A DNA stretch of 14,692 nt from Chloroflexota bacterium (GTDB lineage: Bacteria > Chloroflexota > Ktedonobacteria > Ktedonobacterales > Ktedonobacteraceae), in the NCBI GenBank assembly GCA_005881495.1, contig VBHI01000069.1, forward strand, positions 1 to 14,692, given 5' to 3'. The stretch's first letter is position 1. Each line of letters opens with the position of its first letter. Positions 1-7,994 of this stretch are shown piece by piece. Made by a program: the position numbers and the translations under genes. Under the pieces are notes generated by a model that made no database searches, was not told where the DNA came from, and was given only the letters and a program-made list of their open reading frames with translations.

Positions 1-1249
1 AGCAGGCCATGTTGCCGTAGGCGGTCGCGTTCACGAATTCAATCGCCTCATCAATCGTCTGGGCCTGCATCAGGCTCAGAACCGGCCCGAAGATCTCGAT
101 GCCGGCGAGCTCACTGCGCGGCTGGATGTTGTCCAGGACCGTTGGGCGTACGAAGTAGCCCCGCTCGTAGCCGAGGATCGACGCGTTGCGCCCGTCGACG
201 AGGACCCTGGCCCCTTCGTTCACGCCTTTGCCGATCAACGACTCGATGCGCTGCTTGCTCTCAGGCGTGATGACCGGTCCCATCTCGACCTCCGGCTCGA
301 CCCCATAGCCGACCTTGCGCGTCTGTGCCACGTGGGTGATTCGCTCTCGGAATTCGCGGCCCGCCTCGCCGACCGTGATAGTCACTGAGGTCGCCAGGCA
401 GCGCTGGCCGGCGCAGCCAAAGGACGAGTCGGCGATGATGCGGGTGGTCATCTCCATATCGGCATCCGGCAAGACCACGACCGGGTTCTTGGCCCCCCCC
501 GCGCACTGGGCACGCTTGCCGTTGGCCGCCGCCCGGCTGTAGACATACTTGGCCACCGCTGAGGAGCCAACGAAGGAGATGGCACGCACGGCTGGGTGGT
601 CGAGCAAGGCATCGACGGCCTCCTTGGAGCCATTCACCAGGCTGATTACGCCCGGCGGCAGGCCCAACTCGTCGATCAGGTCAAAGACCCGGCTCATCGT
701 CATCGGCACCTTCTCTGAAGGCTTGAGAATGAAGCAGTTGCCACAGGCGATGGCATAGGGCAGATACCAGAGCGGGATCATGCCGGGAAAGTTGAACGGC
801 GTGATCGCGGCGACGACCCCGATCGGCTGACGAAACATGTGCTCGTCAATGCCGTGTGCGATGTCTTCGGAGTTGTAGCCCTGCATCAACGTCGGGATGC
901 CGGTGGCGACTTCGACGTTCTCGACGCCGCGTCGCAGCTCGCCTCGCGACTCGGCCATCGTCTTGCCGCACTCATCGACCGTCAAGCGTGCAATCTCATC
1001 GAAGTGTTCATCCAGCAACCTCTTGAGCTTGAAGAGGTACTGGATGCGCTCGACCGGTGGCGTACGTCGCCAGTCAGCAAAGGCCGCCTGAGCCGCCTGA
1101 ACCGCTTCGTCTACCTCGTCAGAGGGCGACAGCGGCACGCGCACCATCGTCTCGCCGGTCGCAGGATTATGTACGTCAAGAGACTCGCTGGCACGCGAGC
1201 GCTGCCATTTTCCTCCAATATAGTTGAGCAGTTGTCCATTCTCTATCAT
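1..1249 (-). CDS. iolA: Methylmalonate/malonate-semialdehyde dehydrogenase (CoA-acylating), 3' part cut by window edge
   Basis: This is an aldehyde dehydrogenase of the MmsA/IolA family. It turns malonate semialdehyde (last intermediate of inositol breakdown) or methylmalonate semialdehyde into acetyl- or propionyl-CoA with NAD and CoA. The frame is open from the ATG at 1249 to the left edge, about 416 of the usual ~490 residues, with no frameshift seen. Visible are ITPFNFPG with Asn153, ILKPSEK near residue 175, and FGCAGQRC with catalytic Cys284. Arg107 and Arg283 fall at the positions of the invariant arginines known for the Bacillus enzyme. EIFGPV lies near the cut end. The start is fixed by GGAGGTG (1255-1261) five bases before the ATG and by homology beginning at once. 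It follows iolD after a 224-nt gap, so it may have its own promoter. Only the C-terminal ~75 residues are missing. Family assignment is firm; preference for malonate over methylmalonate semialdehyde is inferred from context. Confidence 0.95.
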   Translation of the reverse strand, partial: MIENGQLLNYIGGKWQRSRASESLDVHNPATGETMVRVPLSPSDEVDEAVQAAQAAFADWRRTPPVERIQYLFKLKRLLDEHFDEIARLTVDECGKTMAESRGELRRGVENVEVATGIPTLMQGYNSEDIAHGIDEHMFRQPIGVVAAITPFNFPGMIPLWYLPYAIACGNCFILKPSEKVPMTMSRVFDLIDELGLPPGVISLVNGSKEAVDALLDHPAVRAISFVGSSAVAKYVYSRAAANGKRAQCAGGAKNPVVVLPDADMEMTTRIIADSSFGCAGQRCLATSVTITVGEAGREFRERITHVAQTRKVGYGVEPEVEMGPVITPESKQRIESLIGKGVNEGARVLVDGRNASILGYERGYFVRPTVLDNIQPRSELAGIEIFGPVLSLMQAQTIDEAIEFVNATAYGNMAC

Positions 1250-1264
1250 AGTGTCACCTCCGTA

Positions 1265-1300
1265 GAGCCGGTACATCTTGTCCGGCTCGTTTGTTGTCAA
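1265..1300 (-). promoter_or_regulatory. Possible promoter/operator before iolA: TTGACA and a GC-rich palindrome
   Basis: Reading the minus strand, a perfect TTGACA (1300-1295) is followed by the palindrome GAGCCGG-10 nt-CCGGCTC (1288-1265), which ends three bases before the iolA Shine-Dalgarno. No good -10 hexamer lies at 16-18 nt spacing from the TTGACA (GATGTA at 17 nt is poor), so the promoter call is weak. The palindrome could be a repressor operator or a 5'-UTR hairpin close to the ribosome binding site. Confidence 0.3.
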
Positions 1301-1361
1301 TCGGAGTCACCCACGAAAATGCTTTTTAACGTATTCATCTGGAGAGCGGAACATCCAGCGA

Positions 1362-1403
1362 GGGCCGATAAATCGGCGGTGGGCGCGATAAATCGGCCCC
1401 TAC
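1362..1403. repeat. Interspersed palindromic repeat, copy 1 (left arm decayed)
   Basis: These 42 bp are identical, in the same orientation, to 13352-13393. Each copy contains two GATAAATCG modules, which are themselves palindromic (CGAT-AA-ATCG). The right arm ends ATCGGCCCCTAC; the left arm has lost the matching GTAG and keeps only GGGCCGAT. It lies between iolD and iolA. On the transcribed strand no U-run follows the hairpin, so it does not look like an intrinsic terminator. A REP/MITE-like element, possibly affecting mRNA processing, is the likeliest reading. Confidence 0.85.
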
Positions 1404-1412
1404 GGATGGCCA

Positions 1413-1437
1413 GATTATGTTGTTAAAAGTCATAATC
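1413..1437. promoter_or_regulatory. AT-rich inverted repeat downstream of iolD
   Basis: Perfect 7-bp arms GATTATG and CATAATC are separated by 11 nt, 36 nt beyond the iolD stop codon. There is no U-run, so it is a poor terminator. The spacing and arm length suit a dimeric regulator site. One arm also contains CATAAT, one base from a -10 hexamer on the minus strand, but no -35 partner is evident. Function unknown. Confidence 0.3.
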
Positions 1438-1473
1438 GGGGTGCTACCAGTTCTGTCGATGGCATCTCCTGAT

Positions 1474-3366
1474 TTATTGTCCCAGGAAATACCGTTCCTG
1501 TGCCCGCATGGCTGCCCACTCAGCACGAGCAGCCTGCACGGAGGGCATCGCGCTGACTTCGGCGACCGGCACATCCCACCAGCCTTCGTAGTTGGGTATG
1601 CCCACATAGCGATCATTCTGAATGTAGATGACCGACGTACGATCAGTTGTTTGCACGGTCTTGAGTGCCTCCACAAAATCACCATACGTCTTGCACTCGA
1701 TGACGTGTGCTCCCAAACTGCGTGCGTTCGCTGCCAGATCGACGGGCAACGTCTGCACATCCATGCCTGCTGTATCTGTCGGCCATACGCCATGGCGTGG
1801 ATAGACATAGCGGGTGCCGAAGCCATCCTGCCCGAGTGAACGGCTGAGGGCGCCGATGCTCTTGAAGCCCGAGTTATCCAGCAGGACGATAATCAATTTG
1901 TAGTGTTCCTGAATCGAGGTCACAATCTCGCTATTCATCATCAGGTAGGAACCATCGCCGACCATTACATACACGTTGCGGTCGGGGGCCGCCATCTTGA
2001 TGCCCAGGCCACCGGCGATCTCATAGCCCATGCAGCTATAGCCATATTCCAGGTGATAGTTCTTGGGATGGCGCGCCCGCCAGAGCTTGTGCAGGTCGCC
2101 AGGCAGACTGCCTGCGGCACAGACCATGATCGCGGAGGGATCACTCTGTTCGTTCACCGCTCCAATCAACTCGCCCTGGCTTGGAAGCGGCGTGTGACGG
2201 ATATCGTAGGCGCGTTCCACCTCGCCGTCCCACTCGGAGTGGAGCCGCTCTGCCTGTGTACGATAGTCCGCCTCAACAGAGTAACCAGCCAGCAGGCCAA
2301 GCAACTCCTCCAGCGTCACCTGCGCGTCACCAACAAGCGGCAAGGCCAGGTGCTTCGCGGCATCGAACTCGGTCACATTGATATTGATGAAACGCACCTC
2401 GGGATGCTGAAACGCCGTCTTTGACGAAGAGGTGAAATCGCTGTAGCGCGTGCCAATGCCGATGACCAGGTCAGCGTCGCGGGCAACGCGGTTGGCAGCG
2501 AAGGTGCCGGTGGCTCCAATCGCTCCGAGGCTCAGCGGGTGGTCATAGCGCAGGCTGCCTTTGCCAGCCATCGTCTCGCCTACCGGAATGCCCGTTTGCT
2601 CGACAACGTGTTGCAAGGCATCAGTGGCCTCCGCGTAGATCACCCCTCCACCAGCGACTATCAACGGTCGCTTGCTTGCACGAATCCAGGCAGCCGCCTG
2701 CTCCACTGCGCGACGGTCTGGTCGGTTGCGTGGAACATGCCAGAGGCGCCTGGAAAAGAAGGCTTCAGGATAGGCGTACGCCTCTGTCTGCACGTCTTCG
2801 GGGAGTGCCAGCGTGACAGCACCGGTTTCCGCCGGGCTGGTCAGCACGCGCATAGTCTCAGGGAGCGCGGTCAGCAATTGTTCAGGACGTGTGATGCGGT
2901 CCCAGTAGCGACTCACTGGTCTGAAGCAATCGTTGACCGAGATATCCTGCGTGTGTTCGGACTCAAGCTGTTGCAAGACGGGCGCGACGTTGCGGCGGGC
3001 AAAAATGTCTCCCGGCAGTAACAAGACTGGTAGACGGTTGATGGTCGCAAGTGCAGCACCGGTGACCATATTGGTTGCGCCAGGGCCAACGGACGATGTG
3101 CAGGCAAACGTCTGGAGACGATTCCTGGTCTTCGCATAGGCCGCCGCGATATGCACCATAGCTTGCTCGTTGCGGGCCTGATAATAGCGGAACTCGGGCA
3201 TTTGCTGCAATGCCTGGCCAATTCCGGCGATATTGCCGTGGCCAAAGATACCGAAGCATCCGGCGAAAAAGGGTTGTTCTCTCCCGTCGCGTTCCACATA
3301 CTGGTTTTTGAGAAAGGCAATGACGGCCTGAGCCATCGTCACACGTGTTGTTGCTTGTTCGTTCAT
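1474..3366 (-). CDS. iolD: 3D-(3,5/4)-trihydroxycyclohexane-1,2-dione hydrolase (ThDP-dependent)
   Basis: IolD opens the cyclohexane ring of the diketo intermediate made by IolE, giving 5-deoxyglucuronate; it is a cytosolic thiamine-diphosphate enzyme. At 630 residues it has the full three-domain layout. The N-terminal pyrimidine-binding domain carries the expected cofactor Glu near residue 67 (ARNEQAMVH), followed by a central domain (about 215-350, with IVAGGGV). The C-terminal domain holds the ThDP/Mg motif starting GDGSY at 470 and ending at Asn498 (LLDNSG). HGNIAGIGQAL near residue 43 is typical of IolD rather than acetolactate synthase. The ATG at 3366 follows a GGAG eight bases upstream. 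It begins 24 nt after iolC, consistent with one operon. Assignment is firm. Confidence 0.96.
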   Translation of the reverse strand: MNEQATTRVTMAQAVIAFLKNQYVERDGREQPFFAGCFGIFGHGNIAGIGQALQQMPEFRYYQARNEQAMVHIAAAYAKTRNRLQTFACTSSVGPGATNMVTGAALATINRLPVLLLPGDIFARRNVAPVLQQLESEHTQDISVNDCFRPVSRYWDRITRPEQLLTALPETMRVLTSPAETGAVTLALPEDVQTEAYAYPEAFFSRRLWHVPRNRPDRRAVEQAAAWIRASKRPLIVAGGGVIYAEATDALQHVVEQTGIPVGETMAGKGSLRYDHPLSLGAIGATGTFAANRVARDADLVIGIGTRYSDFTSSSKTAFQHPEVRFININVTEFDAAKHLALPLVGDAQVTLEELLGLLAGYSVEADYRTQAERLHSEWDGEVERAYDIRHTPLPSQGELIGAVNEQSDPSAIMVCAAGSLPGDLHKLWRARHPKNYHLEYGYSCMGYEIAGGLGIKMAAPDRNVYVMVGDGSYLMMNSEIVTSIQEHYKLIIVLLDNSGFKSIGALSRSLGQDGFGTRYVYPRHGVWPTDTAGMDVQTLPVDLAANARSLGAHVIECKTYGDFVEALKTVQTTDRTSVIYIQNDRYVGIPNYEGWWDVPVAEVSAMPSVQAARAEWAAMRAQERYFLGQ

Positions 3367-3390
3367 GTTCGTTCTCCAATCTTCTGGGTA

Positions 3391-4422
3391 CTACATGCCG
3401 CCGTGATCTGAAATAAACGCCATCACCTCGTCGTGGGTGGGCATAAAGTTGGCGCAGCCATGCTTCGTGACCAGGATAGCACCACAGGCGTTGCCCAGAC
3501 GTGCGGTCTTGTACCAGTCCCAGCCCTTGACGAAGCCATAAAGGAAGCCAGAAGCAAAGGCATCGCCAGCCCCCAGGATATTACTCACCTCGACGGTAAA
3601 GCCTGGCACGTCAATGTGCGTGGGAGAACCTTCGTTTGAGATGAGATGAACGGTTGCACCTGCCGCGCCGCGTTTTTGTGCAAGCACTCTTGGACCAAGA
3701 TCAAGCAGTGACTGGATTGCGGTGGAGATATCCCCGCTGACATGTGCGTCCGAAATCTGGGAGTGTGTCAGGCTCACCTGGCTCGCGTCGGTCAGCATCG
3801 CGGCGTTGATTTCGTCATCGGTGCCGATCACGACATCCACCAGGCGCAAGACCGAGCGCAGGGTGACGCTGAAGGCGCGAGGATCGTCCCACTGGTCGGG
3901 ACGGAAGTCGATATCGAGGGCGACTGGGGTTCCAGCCCGGTGCGCTGTCTCGGCAGCGAAGAGCGTTGCGCTGCGACTCGGTTCCTTGCTTAGACCGGTA
4001 CCACTTATCAGCAAGACGCGGCTATCGGCTATCGGCGCGGCCATCGCATCGTCGATGTTCAATTGGATGTCGGCACAGTTTTCACGGTAGTAGGTCAGTG
4101 GGAAGCGATCTGGTGGCTCAATGCCCAGCACAACTGCGCTTGATCGATACCCTGGTTTACGCGGGATGAACTCTGTTTCTACACCTTCACGCTGGAGAAA
4201 ATGCAGGATGAAGTTCCCCACTTGATCGTCTCCCACGGCAGTCAAGAGTGCTGAACGTAGGCCCAAACGCCGCGTGCCGACGCTGATATTCGTTGGGCAG
4301 CCACCCACATAGGCAGCGAAGCTGGTAATCTCCACGAATGGAGCACCAATGTCGTTCGAGTAGAGATCAATCGAAGACCGCCCCATCGTGATCACATCAT
4401 ATGATTTGCTGGTCGTATTCAT
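3391..4422 (-). CDS. iolC: 5-dehydro-2-deoxygluconokinase (PfkB family)
   Basis: IolC phosphorylates 2-deoxy-5-keto-gluconate with ATP to the 6-phosphate, the substrate of the IolJ aldolase. The 343-residue protein is a PfkB/ribokinase-type sugar kinase. It has the N-terminal glycine pair (YVGGCPTN, 39-46), the substrate region RSSIDLYS at 15-22 that is characteristic of IolC, and the C-terminal signature GAGDAFASGF (284-293) with catalytic Asp287. It ends after the kinase domain, with no fused DUF2090/aldolase domain as found in some IolC proteins, so a separate aldolase is needed; none is in the window. An AGGAGT lies upstream of the ATG, which is only 15 nt after the iolB stop. Strong call from sequence and neighbours. 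Confidence 0.95.
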   Translation of the reverse strand: MNTTSKSYDVITMGRSSIDLYSNDIGAPFVEITSFAAYVGGCPTNISVGTRRLGLRSALLTAVGDDQVGNFILHFLQREGVETEFIPRKPGYRSSAVVLGIEPPDRFPLTYYRENCADIQLNIDDAMAAPIADSRVLLISGTGLSKEPSRSATLFAAETAHRAGTPVALDIDFRPDQWDDPRAFSVTLRSVLRLVDVVIGTDDEINAAMLTDASQVSLTHSQISDAHVSGDISTAIQSLLDLGPRVLAQKRGAAGATVHLISNEGSPTHIDVPGFTVEVSNILGAGDAFASGFLYGFVKGWDWYKTARLGNACGAILVTKHGCANFMPTHDEVMAFISDHGGM

Positions 4423-4437
4423 AGCTGACTCCTGTTC

Positions 4438-5289
4438 TTACTTTTGGGATGGACGAACGATCGAACCAGTGATCTTGCCCGATGGGGGAAGCAGACGATG
4501 GAAAGCGGGATCGACCTGGTAATTCCATGCACGATGAGGGCCAGCCATAATGTTGAGATAGTAGAGATCAAAGCCGGGAGCGGCTGAGACGACGTGATAT
4601 CCCTTAGGAACCAGGACCAGGTCCCCATCGTGGACAGCGACCGTTTCATCAAATCCCTCGTACGTGTACACGCGCTGAAAGGCAAAGCCATCGGCAGGCT
4701 GAACGTGATGGTAATAGGTCTCTTCCAGGTAGGCCTCATAGGGCGGATTCTCGGTATCGTGTTTGTGCGGGGGGAACGAGGACCAGTTGCCAGCCGGAGT
4801 GATGACCTCGACAATGATCAAGTGCTCCGCTTCCTGATCGGTATCCAGGATGTGTTGGATGCGGCGCTGTGTGTTGCCCTCACCGCGTAATTCAACGCTC
4901 ACATCTTGCGGGCGAAGCACGCGGGCCGGAAGATGTCTATGTGCCGTCGGGGCACTGGCTACAGCAATCTCCATGCCATCAGAGGTACATTCCACCTGGT
5001 AGCTGGCGTCCTCAGACAGGTAGAGCGCATACGGAGCTTTGTTTTCAAAGACACTGAGTCGCTCACCGAGCTGTCCCACCGACTGTCCGTTGAGCTCGGC
5101 TCTGCCTATGCCAGACAACACGACCACAGTGGTTTCCCTTCCGTCTGCCGCGCCGCGAAGCGTCTGCCCTCGGGTCAGCTGGTACACCGCAAACGAGACG
5201 TACTGCCAACCAGCCGTCTCCGGCGTAATGTCCACCGCACGGAGAATTCCATCTGTCTGACCAGTTTGCGGTTTGATAAGCAATCTCAT
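4438..5289 (-). CDS. iolB: 5-deoxy-glucuronate isomerase
   Basis: IolB converts 5-deoxyglucuronate into 2-deoxy-5-keto-gluconate, between IolD and IolC in the pathway. It is a bicupin protein of 283 residues, the usual size. The metal site is visible in the C-terminal cupin: PPHKHD with His175 and His177, the acidic EE at 189-190 in YLEETYYH, and His232 in PKGYHVV. The reading frame continues upstream to 5328, but the start at 5289 is preferred. It has AAGGAGGAG just before it, the family begins here (MRLLIKP), and the longer version would run into the end of the VOC gene. The gap to iolC is 15 nt. Firm assignment. Confidence 0.95.
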   Translation of the reverse strand: MRLLIKPQTGQTDGILRAVDITPETAGWQYVSFAVYQLTRGQTLRGAADGRETTVVVLSGIGRAELNGQSVGQLGERLSVFENKAPYALYLSEDASYQVECTSDGMEIAVASAPTAHRHLPARVLRPQDVSVELRGEGNTQRRIQHILDTDQEAEHLIIVEVITPAGNWSSFPPHKHDTENPPYEAYLEETYYHHVQPADGFAFQRVYTYEGFDETVAVHDGDLVLVPKGYHVVSAAPGFDLYYLNIMAGPHRAWNYQVDPAFHRLLPPSGKITGSIVRPSQK

Positions 5290-5308
5290 ACTTGCTCCTC
5301 CTTCAATG

Positions 5309-5725
5309 TCATCTAGCTTCCCAAACAAATAGTTCTATCATGTAGCCATCGGGGTCGCAGATAAATATCTGTTGTACACCGTCGCCACGGGGACGCGGAC
5401 CACCTACGATCTCCACATTCAGCGTGCGCAGGTGTTGTATTGTCGCTTCCAGATTCTCTACCTCGAAGGCGGGATGTGATCCATAGCCACGTGCCAGTTC
5501 ATCGCGGCGATACTGTGTATGCGTCTGTGCTACGCGACCTGCCTCGGCCTCGCCAATGAGGTGAACTTCAAAACTGTGCTCATCGGTGGTGAGCCAGGCA
5601 CCGGGATGCTCCACGGTGCTCGGACGCGGAATCTCTCGCAGCCCCAGTACCTGGCCGTAGAAGCGGCGCGAACGCTCAACATCTTTCACAAGGAATGACA
5701 CGTGATCGAGTTTGCGAATGTTCAT
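5309..5725 (-). CDS. VOC-superfamily (glyoxalase/bleomycin-resistance fold) protein
   Basis: This 138-residue protein has two beta-alpha-beta modules of the vicinal oxygen chelate fold. The likely metal ligands are His8 (LDHVSF), His55 (FEVHLI), His84 (SHPAFEV) and Glu131 (YMIELF). The C-terminal DPDGYMIEL is a strong family hallmark. Such proteins are lyases, epimerases or dioxygenases; the H/H/H/E set resembles epimerase- or lyase-type members, but the substrate cannot be read from sequence. An upstream in-frame extension to 5890 would overlap the preceding oxidoreductase gene and shows no homology. The start at 5725 has GGAG nine or ten bases upstream and begins right at the fold. It lies 22 nt after that oxidoreductase and 19 nt before iolB, so it is inside the inositol operon. 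A role on an inositol-derived keto intermediate is only inferred. Confidence 0.85.
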   Translation of the reverse strand: MNIRKLDHVSFLVKDVERSRRFYGQVLGLREIPRPSTVEHPGAWLTTDEHSFEVHLIGEAEAGRVAQTHTQYRRDELARGYGSHPAFEVENLEATIQHLRTLNVEIVGGPRPRGDGVQQIFICDPDGYMIELFVWEAR

Positions 5726-5747
5726 GAAAGTCTTCTCCAGCATTCTG

Positions 5748-6884
5748 TCAACTAGCTCTCGGTTCCGTTTTGACCCAGCAGCCCGTCTCAGCACTTTCGA
5801 TGGCGGCATCCAGCAGTTGTTGCACTCGTGCGCCATCGCTAAAGTTTGGCACCATCGGTTGTCCGTTTGCCACCGAACGCACGAACTCACCGACCATAAA
5901 CCCCTGTTTGCGAAACACGTCCTCCCAGGTTTCGATCACGCGCTCACGGCGGGCATCGCCCCAAAAGCGATCAGGGACGGTCAGTTGACGCTCCGGCCCG
6001 TCTCCTGGCCGGTCTCCCGTAATTTGCTGCCTGAAATCCCAGTCGATGACCTGGCGCAGTGTGCCATCCGAGCCGTGGAAATCCCATTCATGGACCTGAT
6101 CGAAGCCATAACCCTTATCCTCGTAGGTCTTTTCGTAGGCGATGGCCGAGGCATGGACCAGCCCCTGCGCCCCATTTTTGAAGCGCAACATCACCATAGC
6201 CGTGTCGTCGGCCTGTTCGTACGTTTGGCCCTGAGGATTGGGCGGGCGTTTCACCAGTGCGCTCAGTTGAGCACTCACGGCCTCGATTTCGCCATAGAAC
6301 CATTCGGCCACGTGCAGGAAGTGTGACCCGATGTCGGCCAGGGCCCCCGAACCAGCGATCTTCCGATCAAAACGCCATAAATACGTCCCCGGATCGCGGG
6401 CGAATCCGGCGTAGTAGCGCATTTGTAGGTGATAGGGTTGCCCCAGATAGCCCTCATCGATGAGCTGTTTGAGATAGCGCGCTGATGGCATGTAGCGGTA
6501 GGTGAAAGGCACACACGTAATCACGCCTTTTTTCTGGGCGGTGGCGGCCATTTCGGACGCCTGGGCGTAGTTGAGGGCGAGTGGTTTTTCGCAAATGGCA
6601 TGCAGCCCACGATTGAGCACGTCCATGGTGACGGGGTAATGCGCGTTATTGGTTATAGCCACGACAACCGCTTCGCACAAACCGCTCGCGAGCAATTCCT
6701 TGTAATCGGTGAACGTATGGGGAATGGAATACTTCTTGGCGAGAGCCTCTGCTCGCTCTGGAAGCAGGTCACAGACAGCCACGACATTCGCCTGTTCGCA
6801 GGCCGCTAACGCCGGCATATGCATCGTATTCGCCCACCAGCCCGCGCCAATCATTCCGATGTTGACGCGCTTTTCAGTTGACAT
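5748..6884 (-). CDS. Gfo/Idh/MocA-family oxidoreductase, substrate unknown
   Basis: This is an NAD(P)-dependent sugar or cyclitol dehydrogenase of 378 residues. The N-terminal Rossmann fold begins [13 protein letters not shown] (10-22). CEKPLA follows with catalytic Lys100, and the C-terminal domain carries Asp184 and His188 in ADIGSH, the Asp-x3-His pair used by inositol dehydrogenases. It is not close to either canonical IolG type seen here, so the substrate (another inositol isomer, an inosose or a sugar) is open. The long frame extends to 7010, but the first 42 residues lie inside the upstream iolG gene. The ATG at 6884 has AAGGAGGAG directly before it. The start overlaps the iolG end by 11 nt, implying translational coupling. 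Confidence 0.88.
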   Translation of the reverse strand: MSTEKRVNIGMIGAGWWANTMHMPALAACEQANVVAVCDLLPERAEALAKKYSIPHTFTDYKELLASGLCEAVVVAITNNAHYPVTMDVLNRGLHAICEKPLALNYAQASEMAATAQKKGVITCVPFTYRYMPSARYLKQLIDEGYLGQPYHLQMRYYAGFARDPGTYLWRFDRKIAGSGALADIGSHFLHVAEWFYGEIEAVSAQLSALVKRPPNPQGQTYEQADDTAMVMLRFKNGAQGLVHASAIAYEKTYEDKGYGFDQVHEWDFHGSDGTLRQVIDWDFRQQITGDRPGDGPERQLTVPDRFWGDARRERVIETWEDVFRKQGFMVGEFVRSVANGQPMVPNFSDGARVQQLLDAAIESAETGCWVKTEPRAS

Positions 6885-7920
6885 GTGCTCCTCCTTGCAA
6901 CTCTCGCTCCTGATAGAAGCCCGGTCTCGCCGGCGTTGGCACCAATACGGGTGTGCCACTATGTAAGGATTGAATACAAGCATCGCTGACCAGCAGCGAC
7001 ATATAACCATCCCAGGCGGTCGCTCCGGTAAACGCTTGTCCGCTCTGGACCGAATGCACCCACTCCGTCAACTCTGGAATATAGGCTTCCTGGAAGCGTG
7101 CAAGGTGATTCTTGGAAACGGCCTCGGAGCTTGCTCCTTGAGACCGCACCAACGCAAGACCGGGCTGCATGGTCAGAGCGGTCCCCCGTTCACCGATGAT
7201 TTCGGCTGACACTTCATAACCGTACTCAACCGCGACAGATACCTCCGCCGTGGCTAAACACTCGCCGCTCAACGCCATCTGTAGGAGCAGCATATCCCGT
7301 GTCTCCTCGCTGAACGATGTGTGCGTTCTCACTCCTCGCACATACACCTCTGTAACCTCCTGCCCCAGGAGCCAGCGGGTCGAATCAATATCATGAATGG
7401 CCGAGTTCGTGACAACGGCCTCGCCGGGAAGATGGGGTGGAATCATCGGGTTCCGATGCACACCCTTGAACAGAATCGGACGGCCAATTTCCCCCGCTGC
7501 GACCACCTGACGGACAGCCACATGCTGGGGATCAAAGCGGCGCATAAAGCCGACGGAGATGAAGCGACGTCCCATAGCTTGTTCCGCCTCGATAATCTTC
7601 AGTGCCTCGTCGGCTTTGGTTGCCAGAGGTTTCTCGCAGAGCACGGGCTTGTGGTGCAGCAAACACTCATGCACAAACGCTGCATGAGTGGGATCAGGAG
7701 ACGCAATCACCACGGCATCCACGCCAGCATCCTGAATCAGCTGCATCGGGTCTGAGAAGGCAGTGGCAGAACCGCATTCCGCGGCCACCTGTCTCGCACG
7801 CTCCTGGTCAAGGTCGTAGATTGCTGCCACGCGCGCGCCCTTCACGTAGTGCTGCAAGTTCAGCACATGGCGCGTACCCATGCCACCTGCGCCAATCACA
7901 CCAATTGATATGTCAGCCAT
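6874..7920 (-). CDS. iolG: Inositol 2-dehydrogenase, Bacillus IolG type (Asn at catalytic position 172)
   Basis: This is the first pathway step: oxidation of myo-inositol (or D-chiro-inositol) to its ketone with NAD. The 348 residues align almost without gaps with Bacillus IolG as I recall it. Matches include the N-terminal [12 protein letters not shown]ossmann motif, CEKPLA with Lys97, SVGFMRRFD (122-130), HRNP (155-158), VEYGYEV and [12 protein letters not shown] near the C-terminus. His176 is present, but the expected catalytic Asp172 reads Asn (codon AAC at 7407-7405, in [11 protein letters not shown]). This may alter activity or mark a subfamily. The start at 7920 has an AAGGAAGG upstream. 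It is 72 nt after the isomerase-like gene, and that gap contains an iolE remnant. Family call strong; exact substrate less certain. Confidence 0.88.
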   Translation of the reverse strand: MADISIGVIGAGGMGTRHVLNLQHYVKGARVAAIYDLDQERARQVAAECGSATAFSDPMQLIQDAGVDAVVIASPDPTHAAFVHECLLHHKPVLCEKPLATKADEALKIIEAEQAMGRRFISVGFMRRFDPQHVAVRQVVAAGEIGRPILFKGVHRNPMIPPHLPGEAVVTNSAIHDIDSTRWLLGQEVTEVYVRGVRTHTSFSEETRDMLLLQMALSGECLATAEVSVAVEYGYEVSAEIIGERGTALTMQPGLALVRSQGASSEAVSKNHLARFQEAYIPELTEWVHSVQSGQAFTGATAWDGYMSLLVSDACIQSLHSGTPVLVPTPARPGFYQERELQGGAHVN

Positions 7921-7943
7921 CAGTACCTTCCTTTCTGAATAAC

Positions 7944-7994
7944 AATCTAGAACCCAATCGAACGCGTATAGCCGTGGTTTCGCGGCGCACTTTC
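7944..7994 (-). pseudogene. Remnant of an iolE 3' end (last ~15 codons)
   Basis: These 51 bp match the end of the intact iolE (8780-8830) at 41 of 51 positions without gaps. Read in the iolE frame it gives [19 protein letters not shown] against [19 protein letters not shown] in iolE. About half of the differences are silent or third-position, so it diverged as coding sequence. It has no start and is out of frame with the isomerase-like gene, whose stop codon overlaps its first bases. It is therefore a vestige of a second iolE copy or of a duplication around an insertion, not an expressed gene. Confidence 0.8.

Noticed and set aside
1..1249. iolA as a broken gene, because only short complete frames appear there on its strand
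   Set aside because: Manual translation from 1249 to the left edge is one unbroken frame with all family motifs; it simply has no stop within the window.
839..1426. A 195-codon plus-strand frame over the start of iolA
   Set aside because: It is antisense to the conserved N-terminal part of iolA and its product resembles no family I know; treated as a shadow frame.
5290..5328. A longer iolB start adding 13 residues
   Set aside because: It would overlap the VOC gene end and lacks a placed ribosome binding site, whereas 5289 has AAGGAGGAG and matches where the family begins.
6885..7010. A 42-residue N-terminal extension of the oxidoreductase at 5748-6884
   Set aside because: It lies wholly inside the iolG coding sequence and shows no homology; the ATG at 6884 has a strong ribosome binding site.
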